Below, piece after piece: positions 46,301 to 54,350 of a stretch of 64,000 nucleotides of DNA. Each line of letters begins with the position of its first letter. Within the stretch, counting starts at the first letter, position 1. Origin of the DNA: Nematostella vectensis. Taxonomy: Eukaryota > Cnidaria > Anthozoa > Actiniaria > Edwardsiidae. Location of the stretch: the NCBI RefSeq assembly GCF_932526225.1, contig NC_064048.1, forward strand, positions 10,858,688-10,922,687, written 5' to 3'. Position numbers and translations under genes: made by a program. A model generated the notes under the pieces. That model ran no database searches and was not told where the DNA came from. It saw only the letters and a program-made list of their open reading frames with translations.

Positions 46301-49300
46301 ACGCGTAGGTCATCTTATAAATATCATTGGGCAGCATTACTTCAAAATGTTCAAACATGACGTAACAACAGGGAAGATCAAAATTATATATGATTTATTG
46401 TAGTCCCAATTTTCTGATTTTAGTTATTATTTAGATAGTTATATTTTAAGAATTATGAATAGCACTCTCTAGAGCATGCCCGCAGATGTGTTCCATTTGG
46501 GGACAGGCATTTTTCATCAGATATTACCTCTTTCCGAACAGTCCCATGTAAGCAAAACGTTTCCCACCCATCCCCACCTGAGCCACGTTTGAACAACCTA
46601 GTGAGTGATAGGGTACCCTCACCTTCGCTGGGCAACATGTTCAAAGTGTATTGTTTATATTCATTAAACCAGCTATCGCGCCCCCGTGGCACATAGCCAT
46701 TTAAATACCAGCCTGTGTCCTATTGCCTTTGCATACAAGCTCGCGAAAACTATTCTATTTCTCATGTGTCATGCAAGAAGGGAAAGGGAAGGCATAAAAG
46801 GGCATTTTTGTCAATGTATTCTTTTTTTTTTTTAACTGCAGCTATTACAAAGCCTGGTATAAGATCCCCCAAGGTGAGAGATGTTAAATACAGGATATGA
46901 TTGTTGTAAGGCTTGTGACAGTTTGTTAGGATGAGTGCTTGAGGTCAAGTTATTGAGGTTCCAGGGTAAATGTCTTCAAGTTCAAGCAATAAAGCTTCCA
47001 ATTTAGCTTTATCTTTTCATTGTTTTGGTAAAGTGAATGTCTGAGGTTAAATTATTGAGGTTCTACTGGTAGCTTTTGAGTGCTTTATTAGGATTAGTGT
47101 CTTAGTTCAAGTTTATTGCAGCTCCAAATAGCTTTTTATAACTGATTTGGTAGAATGAGTGTCTGAGGTCAAATTATTACTGTAACTTGTTATTGTTTAG
47201 GATGAGTGCATCACTTGCCAGGAGGCTGTCAACACAGTGTATAAGTTTGTTAGCAACCCTGCAATTGAGGTATGTACATTAAAACCAATACAAAACATCA
47301 GTAAAAAGCAGTGAATGGTAAATAGCATTTCCATGGTCAAAAGGTGCTTATGAGTTCTATTATTCCCAAATATTGAAAATGAACTCTTGTTATACCAGAG
47401 CTATCTATAGTTTCTGATACTCAGGCTAATTATTGTGTGATACATAGATCTATTATCCTGCATCTGGTCGTATTATCTTGATCTGGTTGTAATATGATGA
47501 GACCCATGGATTAATTTGGGTAACCCCCCTGTTCTCTGACTGATCACTCCTTAACTACTATAATGCCTTCGGATGTTTCAGGGAAAGACACCCCTGCTCT
47601 CTGATTGTTAACTCCTAAGATACTATATGCCTTTGGATGTTTCAGGATGAGATTGTTGCTCTTCTGTCCAAAGTCTGCTCAGAGTTTGGTGCTGAGAAGG
47701 CCACATGTGAGGCTGTCGTCAACACATTTGGCAAACAGATTGTGCAGACCCTGGTTTCTTTGCTGGTGAGATCTAGCAGACTTATAAATAAGTAAAAATA
47801 CATTTGGAAAGCTAATCCTCCTCCATGTAGTCTCCTACGCAGTCATTCTGACCGATGTCATGCAAGGCACTTAACTGAGCTCACTGCTCACACACGGATA
47901 AACTACCTTGGATAGTTATTTTGTTTATTCCACTTTCCAAAATGAAACTGAGATCTTCTTCACACTTTTTCTATTTACTGTATGTACTTAATAGATGAAT
48001 CTATCTCTTTGCAGAGTGATGGGAAGAAACTCTGCACTGAAATTGGTCTGTGCACAGCTAACAAAGTCAAGGCCATGTTAGTTCAAGCTGCCGCATCTCA
48101 CAAAGTAATGTTCACCCCCAAGAAGCACGTCCTTAAGGCAACGTACCCCGTCAAGACCTCCACAGAGTGTGTCCTGTGTGAGTTTGTAATGAAAGAGTTG
48201 GATGATATGCTGTCCAAAAATAGCACTCAGGTACATATACCACATTATATTTCCAAAAGATAAAAGGTAACCCCTAGATTTTGACTGTTTTTGAGCTTTC
48301 CAACATTACACCAAATCACTCTTCACCTGTGCAATAGCCCCGTAAATGTTGCAACTTAATCAGAAGATCATTAGTGCAATACCAGCATTTTGAGCTTCGG
48401 GACTGATAAATGGACATATGTGAATTAATCTCCTCATCATGCAGCCTAATTAAGCAGTTTCTTTTTATTGATTCATGAATATTTATGCTTTCATTTCCAG
48501 CAAGAAATCATTCAGGCTGTTGAAAAGGTCTGCAGTATTCTTCCATCCACCATCAAGTCAAAGGTATGTTATGCAAGTTGTGAAATATAATAATAATGTG
48601 TACACTATGTGTACATATTCTTAAGCACTAAATAGAATAAACTCTAAAAAAAATAACAATATTTTCTTCATCCTGATATTTTAAAACGAGAATTTTAAAA
48701 ATACCTAATTTGTTCGCCAATCTTGGAGCAACAAGTTTCCCATTCCTCTGGCAATAATTGGTTGAGAAGACCTTGAACTGATGTTTATCGCAATTTATTA
48801 TTAGTTCTAATAATAATGATGATGATGTTTGTTTATTGAAATCCCTTTTTGCGGCGCTGAACGCTTAATCACATACCCTGTGGCCACCTACCCACCCCCT
48901 GCTAAATTAAAAAGGTAGAAAGCATTAAGATTTACAGCTTCCGGTTTGCAGGGTATGCTAACAAGGTGTGTCAGCGAAATGTTTAAACACTTACTTATCG
49001 ATTTCTGATTGGTCGTTAGCTGTAATAAATGATGACGGGATTTACTATTCACACAATCCTTGCAAGTTCACTTGAAGCGATAGATGCGAATAAGCCCAAC
49101 TCCGTCTGCAAATGATGGTTCTCAATTTTTAACAAAATTTTCTATGCTTGCAAAAGCTAACCTGGTTCCAGAGCCTTGAACGTTTCGCTATGTAACAAGG
49201 GTATGCCAAAGCACACTATCGTCAACAGTGACTATAGGCGTATATCCGACATGTTAGTTAGGCTGCTTCCGACGAAGGGTTAACGCTCAAAACGTCAGCG

Positions 49301-52300
49301 CAACCACTCTGTTTCACAGAGGCGTTTAACATACCTTTTCAACCTTTTGTTGGTTCATACCTTGTTAACACTACGCCTAGGCAGACCATCTAGTTTTTCT
49401 ACAGCTTGCCTGTAGTCTTTCTAGTTATAGTGTTACGCTAGGCTGGGACATGCTACAACACAGGAGACATATTCAGGACATGACTATGTTTTCTAAGGTT
49501 AATTTAAATTTACTCCTGGTTACATCTCCGCCAGATATCTGCCTAACCGCCCTGTCTACTCAACCAGAGCCAGCACCGTAACAACTTCCAACTTTCTTTA
49601 CCACATTCCAGTATTAATGCCCATAGGTTTTCTGTTTTTGTCCGATCTATATCTATCTGGAACAGTCTCTCCAGTCTTTTGCAATCCTTCTTCTGTAGCA
49701 TTTTTTTTTCAATCAAGGCTCCCTAGCGAGCTAATTCGGTAATGACGGTTATGTGATAATTAGTGTATTTATTATTTATTTACTTATTTATTCGTGTCTT
49801 CGTCCTTTGTGGTAGCATTTCACAAACCACACATTGCCGGATTTGCTTGCCAGGGGCAATTATTAGATTTAGTTAAAGTTAAACAAGGATTGTGTGGTTT
49901 TCAATTACCACACCTCAGGCTGCAAGCCCTTGCTTACAGGTGCTCTTGCGCTCACTAGAACAATATGCCTTTTCAAATGAGCGCATGATTTTTTTTCCCT
50001 AGTGTGACCAGTTTGTTCAAGAGTATGGCCCAGCTCTCATTGAGATCCTGGAGCAAGAGGTGTCTCCCAAGCTGGTGTGTACAACACTTGGTCTGTGCGC
50101 CAACCGTGAACACAGAATCGGTGAGTAAGGCGTGCCACACCTACCTTTACATAAGGGAACAGCCATTTATTTTTTTTAGGGGGGAGGGCGGGGCTAGCTT
50201 TTTGTGAGAAAAAAATCATTGAAAAGAAACTTGTTAGCTGGTTCCCGTGAAAAGAAATCATGCTCAACAAAAAAGCCCCTCCACCTCCTCAAAACTTAAA
50301 TGGTCAACCACTTTTAAGCCACCTTTGAATAAAGATTTTCTTGACAGTTTTAATGACTTGTCTGAAGAAGACCTATAATTAATGATTTCGCAAAGCAGAG
50401 GGCCCTGCTTGTTAGAGTGACTCTTTGCTAAGTGATGCCTGTCTGTCAGCCGCCATTTTGTCATCTTGGCAAAGTACGAGTGCAAGAAAGTATTTATATG
50501 GACATCTGTTGAATTTGGGAATCTTTTGTAATATTGTTTGTTGAATTTAGTTAAGAAATATACGTGTATGTGTTGACTGACAAGGGCTTACCTACTGAAG
50601 CCACAAAGGGGGTTCGTTTACCCATTTAGCCAATCATTTTCTCTTAGGTATCTCGTCCTAGCTCCCAGTGGTATATAATTTTCCTTCATGAGAGCGGACC
50701 TTCCAGTCGAGTGGGGGGCTCTTCCGATACCCCGAACCCCCCCTGGCTACGGGCCTGTGGACCCATTATTTGGTGGTCTGTAGAAGTGAAGCCCCACCAC
50801 ATTTAATCCCTACCTCAGTAGCGGATCTAGGGGGAGTGTTTAGGGGGTTTAACCCCCCTCCCCCTTTGGGCTGCCAGAAAGCCACATGCAACCCCCTTTG
50901 TCAATGAGCCAAACCCCCCTTTTGCAAAAAGCTAGATCCACCCCTGTACCCCTAGCACCTCCCAGGGCTAATCCAACATTTTGTACTTAGCCATGAGGCG
51001 TTCCCAAGGCTAATCCAACATTTTGTACTTAGCCATGAGGCGTTCCCAAGGCTAATCCAACATTTTGTACTTAGCCATGAGGCGTTCCCAAGGCTAATCC
51101 AACATTTTGTACTTAGCCATGAGGCGTTCCCATAAGCTGGTGATTGGCAGCAATGAGACTTGCGAAATCTGCACCACGGTCATGACTTACCTGAAGGCCT
51201 TCCTGAAGAATAATGCCACTGATGTAAGTGATCTATAATAGAGTACATATATGACCAAAACACATATATATACAATGCCACTGATGTAAGCGATCCATAA
51301 TAGAGTACGTATATAACCAAAACACATATATATACAATGCCACTGATGTAAGTGATCTATAATAGAGTACATATATAACCAAAACACATATATATACAAT
51401 GCCACTGATGTAAGTGATCCATAATAGAGTACATATATAACCAAAATACATATATATACAATGCCACTGATGTAAGTGATCCATAATAGAGTACATATAT
51501 AACCAAAACACATATATATACAATGCCACTGATGTAAGAGATCTATTATAGAATAAAATATGCGCATACCCATATACATATATATATATATACAATGCCA
51601 CTGATGTAAGTGATCCATAATAGAGTACATATATAACCAAAATACATATATATACAATGCCACTGATGTAAGCGATCTATAATAGAGTACATATATGACC
51701 AAAATATTATATACAATGACTTACACTTATATACAATGCCACTGATGTAAGTGATCTATAATAGAGTACATATATAACCAAAATACATAGTGTTGGTTTG
51801 AGAAAAATACAAACTACATAGGTTTCCCTACAGGTCTGTTTCGTGGTTGCCCACTCATCAGGGGATTTAATGAGAATATTCCTACCATCGTATATATACT
51901 ATTAACATTGAAATTTGCATAATAATAGACTGATAGTTTTAGCTAAGGCGGTAAGAGGAACAATAGCGAGTTACATTAAATATGCGGGGCGAAAGCTAAC
52001 AGTGCGGAACGTGTGAAAAATTGATAGCGCGAAAATTTAACGGTGACGGGATTAACAGTTCTAATTGTTTCGTAGCAGGGCTTTGTTTCTGTGGCGGCAC
52101 GAGGACACGAGTTCATTTCGTTTATTTAGAGTTGATAGTTCGCAGATGATCGTCAGCGTTTCCTTGAGGCAGAGGTTGCAACGCTTAGTGGTACTAAATA
52201 AACGAAATGAACTCGTGTCCTCGTGCCGCCACAGAAACAAAGCCCTGCTACGAAACAATTAGAACTGTTAATCCCGTCACCGTTAAATTTTCGCGCTATC

Positions 52301-54350
52301 AATTTTTCACACGTTCCGCACTGTTAGTTTTCGCCCCGCATATTTAATGTAACTCGCTATTGTTCCTCTTACCGCCTTAGCTAAAACTATCAGTCTATTA
52401 TTATGTAAATTTCAATGTTAATAGTATATACGATGGTAGGAATATTCTCATTAAATCCCCTGATGAGTGGGCAACCACGAAACAGACCTGTAGGGAAACC
52501 TATGTAGTTTGTATTTTTCTCAAACCAACACTAACCAAAATAGATATATATACAATGCCACTGATGTAAGTGATCTATAATAGAGTACATATATAACCAA
52601 AATACATATATATACAATGCCACTGATGTAAGCGATCTATAATAGAGTACATATATAACCAAAATAGATAAATATACAATGCCACTGATGTAAGTGATCT
52701 ATAATAGAGTACATATATGACCAAAACACATATATATACAATGCCACTGATGTAAGCGATCTATAATAGAGTACATATATAACCAAAATAGATATATATA
52801 CAATGCCACTGATGTAAGTGATCTATAATAGAGTACATATATAACCAAAATAGATATATATACAATGCCACTGGTGTAAGTGATCTATAATAGAGTACAT
52901 ATATGACCAAAACACATATATATACAATGCCACTAATGTAAGCGATCTATAATAGAATACCAATATACGTATAACCAATATACATAAATACAATGCGGCT
53001 CGCTACGCAGGCTAATACAGTGCCACTGATATAAGCTTGGCAGATGATAAATATAGTGGCATAATCATACAAAGTAATTTAGATATTTTATGCCTTCATG
53101 CCTGTTGCTGCGTGTCTTTTCTTAGGAAGAAATTGTTAATTTCTTGGAAAAAGTTTGCAACTACCTGCCGTCCCAGATTGCCAGCGAGGTAAGTAGCCAT
53201 CCAAAGTTTTCTAATTCGATAATAAATATAGCACTGAACCTTGCTTCAATACTGTCCCCGGCCGACCTCTTCACACATGTGAACATTCCCTATTTGCAGT
53301 GCAATGCGATTGTCAGTGAGTATGGCTCTACTGTGCTGCAGATAATTGCCAACACGGACCCCACCACACTCTGCAAGGTATGTACTGAAATAGCAGTGGA
53401 CCAAGACGAGATCCTTGAGGGGCACCATATGTAGTGAAATAGTAATGAACTACATATGGCCTTAACTCATTTATGTATACAGCAGAGAAAAAACTTGAAG
53501 TGTGATTTATACAGTCTGATTTGGCCCTTGAAAACATTAAAAACGTTATGTGAAACCCGTCTCGGCAATCAGAGTACGTTTCTAGAATAGATTAAAATAC
53601 TTTGGCCATAAAAAGAAGTAGGTGTTATTTCCAGACAACATCGCATGCCTAGAAAAACAAATAGATTTCGCCTAACTGATAGATTGAAACTTCACCAAGA
53701 CAAAACAAAAATTCTATAAACTTTTTAAACAACCACCATCAGTGATTAGAAAGTTTAAGAAAACATTAAATGTTTTATAAATGCGGTGTTTTGTGATCGC
53801 AGGAGATCGGTCTATGTTCTGCCAACCAACACGTCATGAAAACCAAGATCTTGTCCAAACACATCCTGAAAGCCAAGATCGTGGCCAAGCGTGACGACCT
53901 GTGCTACCTTGGGGCTCCGTACTGGTGTGCGGACCGCCGGAATGCCGTCAACTGCGAGGTCAGTAGTGCAATGAAAATATACACCTATAAAAGTGTTGTC
54001 AGTGCAATGGGCGAATGGCAAATGTTAAAATGGCTGTTCTACGGCGCTGGTACGATGTGATATGGGTGGTAAGAGGTGCTTATCGGTCAAGCATAAAGTG
54101 CTTACAACACTTACTAACAATACGCTCAAGGGGACACTTAAATTGGAGCCTAGGTGGCCTTGGCGCAAATCAAAAAAAAAAATAATAATAACTGATAAAT
54201 ACCCCAGCGACGCCATATTTTCAACAAATACTTGAAGTATTGTATCCAAATGTAGACAATAACAAAGAGTGCTTAAATTACGTATTAATTCCATTTTTCC
54301 ATCTTTCATGACAGGCCGTCCACTTCTGTGAGAAGCACGCCTGGAACTAG
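43306..54350 (+). CDS. PSAP: Prosaposin: four saposin-B domains and a C-terminal saposin-A motif
   Basis: Secreted and lysosomal precursor of saposins, the sphingolipid hydrolase activators. Sixteen exons: 43306-43342, 44504-44532, 45079-45147, 45854-45973, 46211-46304, 46842-46873, 47201-47269, 47646-47765, 48015-48230, 48501-48563, 50003-50120, 51117-51223, 53126-53188, 53300-53377, 53803-53958, 54315-54350; phases join, giving 468 residues. A signal peptide ([17 protein letters not shown]) leads directly into saposin-B 1 (about 23-105), then 2 (128-205), 3 (236-318) and 4 (334-412). Each has six cysteines in the C-x2-C...C...C...C-x5-C pattern ([15 protein letters not shown]). The C-terminus is saposin-A type ([27 protein letters not shown]). 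N-glycosylation sequons include NSTQ, NETC and NATD. An N-terminal saposin-A domain, present in vertebrates, is missing. The exon starting at 51117 must use the fourth of four identical acceptors. Confidence 0.93.
43343..44503. other. Prosaposin intron 1
   Basis: It contains a short two- to three-fold repeat of AACCCTA[TC]A plus AATAGTCTACTATCCCTACC at about 43775-43875. An open frame at 43515-43745 has no domain. Nothing else is recognisable. Confidence 0.6.
44690..44752. mobile_element. Fragment of AGCTAGATC-type element
   Basis: GCCAAACCCCCCTTTAGCG plus AAAAGCTAGATCAGCCCCCTG matches 50905-50946 (GCCAAACCCCCCTTTTGC, AAAAAGCTAGATCCACCCCTG). It is one end of a dispersed element in a prosaposin intron. 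Confidence 0.6.
44886..45017. repeat. 37-bp tandem repeat, about 3.5 copies
   Basis: GGCGTGGCCCTACAACATGC plus TGGATATGTCTGTCTAT repeats upstream of the third prosaposin exon. It does not include the exon's acceptor. Confidence 0.9.
45335..45565. repeat. About 78-bp tandem repeat, three copies
   Basis: The unit includes ACATGATTATCCAGTAAGGC, TTGGTCCTTGTGGTCAG and GTGATTTCCAATTTTGGAGC. Copies differ at a few positions. It lies in the intron after the exon ending at 45147. Confidence 0.88.
46920..47200 (+). repeat. Degenerate tandem copies of the prosaposin exon 7 acceptor
   Basis: The real junction is TTGTTTAG|GATGAGTGCATCA at 47200/47201. Look-alikes precede it: TTTGTTAGGATGAGTGCTTGA near 46921, GTAAAGTGAATGTCTGAGG near 47030, TATTAGGATTAGTGTCTTA near 47089 and TGGTAGAATGAGTGTCTGAGG near 47150. 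GTCAAGTTATTGAGGTTC-type text accompanies each. They are decayed copies about 60-110 bp apart. Confidence 0.65.
47525..47647 (+). repeat. Two-copy tandem duplication of the prosaposin exon 8 acceptor
   Basis: CTGTTCTCTGACTGATCACTCC...TGCCTTCGGATGTTTCAG|GGAAAG is followed by CTGCTCTCTGATTGTTAACTCC...TGCCTTTGGATGTTTCAG|GATGAG. The second is the real 3' splice site (exon starts 47646). The first is an intact-looking decoy at about 47581, some 65 bp upstream. Confidence 0.88.
48960..49435 (+). mobile_element. Retroelement-like remnant
   Basis: GACGAAGGGTTAACGCTC plus AAAACGTCAGCGC near 49273 resembles a motif that I recognise as widely dispersed near the 3' ends of cnidarian and other invertebrate retroelements. 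Downstream text about 49310-49420 keeps partial open frame ([19 protein letters not shown]). No intact gene. Confidence 0.4.
49490..49830 (+). mobile_element. LINE-type reverse transcriptase 3'-end remnant
   Basis: A frame from about 49560 reads [18 protein letters not shown] followed by [18 protein letters not shown]. It matches the generic ending of non-LTR retrotransposon ORF2 proteins (...R.SF..R....WNSLP...). An AT-rich TTATTATTTATTTACTTATT tail follows at about 49770. Stops and truncation make it a dead fragment in the intron between prosaposin exons 10 and 11. Confidence 0.55.
50683..50760 (+). repeat. Dispersed repeat, inverted partner of 39000-39090
   Basis: It contains CCTTCATGAGAGCGGACCTT, CCAGTCGAGTGGGGGGCTCT and TCCGATACCCCGAACCCCCC, and ends CTGGCTACGGGCCTG. 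The last words also echo the GGTACGGGCCTG terminus of the element at 563-896, suggesting a related family. Confidence 0.8.
50818..50946. mobile_element. Small TIR element
   Basis: The left end AGTAGCGGATCTAGGGGG and the right end AGCTAGATCCACCCCTG are approximately inverse. The interior is C/G-rich (GTTTAACCCCCCTCCCC). It is related by its ends to 30264-30514 and 44690-44752. Confidence 0.6.
50963..51126 (+). repeat. 42-bp tandem repeat duplicating the prosaposin exon 12 acceptor
   Basis: The unit TTCCCAAGGCTAATCCAACA plus TTTTGTACTTAG plus CCATGAGGCG occurs four times, with acceptors ending at 50990, 51032, 51074 and 51116. All four copies of TTGTACTTAG|CCATGAGG are identical. Only the last works: using any earlier one reads AMRRSQG and then TAA. 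Confidence 0.95.
51212..51787 (+). repeat. 62-bp minisatellite seeded at the prosaposin exon 12 donor, left part
   Basis: The exon ends AATGCCACTGAT and the donor is GTAAGTGATC. The unit repeats this junction: AATGCCACTGATGTAAGTG, ATCTATAATAGAGTACATAT, ATAACCAAAATACATATATA, TAC. The real junction plus eight further copies precede the inserted foldback element. The period of 62 is not a codon multiple and each copy reads into TAA. Confidence 0.95.
51825..51865 (-). ncRNA. Type I hammerhead ribozyme (minus strand)
   Basis: The minus strand is identical in sequence to the plus-strand motif at 52456-52496: CTGATGA core at 51861-51855, stem II GTGG/CCAC with GCAA loop, GAAA, stem III ACAG/CTGT with a two-base loop. 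The predicted cleavage after GTA falls between 51829 and 51828. Confidence 0.85.
52456..52496 (+). ncRNA. Type I hammerhead ribozyme (plus strand, sense with prosaposin)
   Basis: All conserved parts are present in order: stem I TCCC (52456-52459); CTGATGA (52460-52466); stem II GTGG-GCAA-CCAC (52467-52478); GAAA (52479-52482, its last A opening stem III); stem III ACAG-AC-CTGT (52482-52491); then A52492 completing GTA, with cleavage predicted before G52493. GGGA (52493-52496) pairs with TCCC. The GNRA tetraloop and four-base-pair stem III are typical of retroelement hammerheads. It lies in a prosaposin intron in the sense direction. Confidence 0.88.
52534..53030 (+). repeat. 62-bp minisatellite, right part
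   Basis: Seven more copies of the exon 12 donor unit resume directly after the foldback element, with decayed versions at the right end (CACTGGTGTAAG, CACTAATGTAAG, CACTGATATAAG). The increasing divergence away from the exon suggests older units at the distal end. Confidence 0.93.

Larger units (their letters stand above)
51788..52533. mobile_element. Foldback element carrying a hammerhead ribozyme in each arm
   Basis: Two almost perfect inverted arms (51788-52129 and 52194-52533, about 340 bp each) surround a 64-bp unique centre. Termini are TAGTGTTGGTTTGAG and CTCAAACCAACACTA. Only a few mismatches separate the arms (for example GCATAATAATAG against its partner CTATTATTATGT). The element interrupts the 62-bp array; TAACCAAAATA stands on both sides and may be a target-site duplication. 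There is no reverse transcriptase or transposase inside. Type I hammerheads with short stem III are known from Penelope-like retroelements and retrozymes, so a non-autonomous inverted dimer of such an element is the best guess. Confidence 0.85.

Noticed and set aside
49263..49295. Second hammerhead-like core in GACGAAGGGTTAACGCTCAAAACG
   Set aside because: The region between a CTGANGA-like box and the A-rich box does not form a clean stem II, the GAAA box is AAAA, and no flanking stem I/III pairing fits. Treated as a retroelement sequence motif only.
51187..51702. Minus-strand ORF of tyrosine-rich repeats
   Set aside because: Translation of the 62-bp intronic array on the antisense strand.
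52061..52262. Identical 65-codon ORFs on both strands
   Set aside because: A consequence of the palindromic arms of the ribozyme-bearing element, not two genes.
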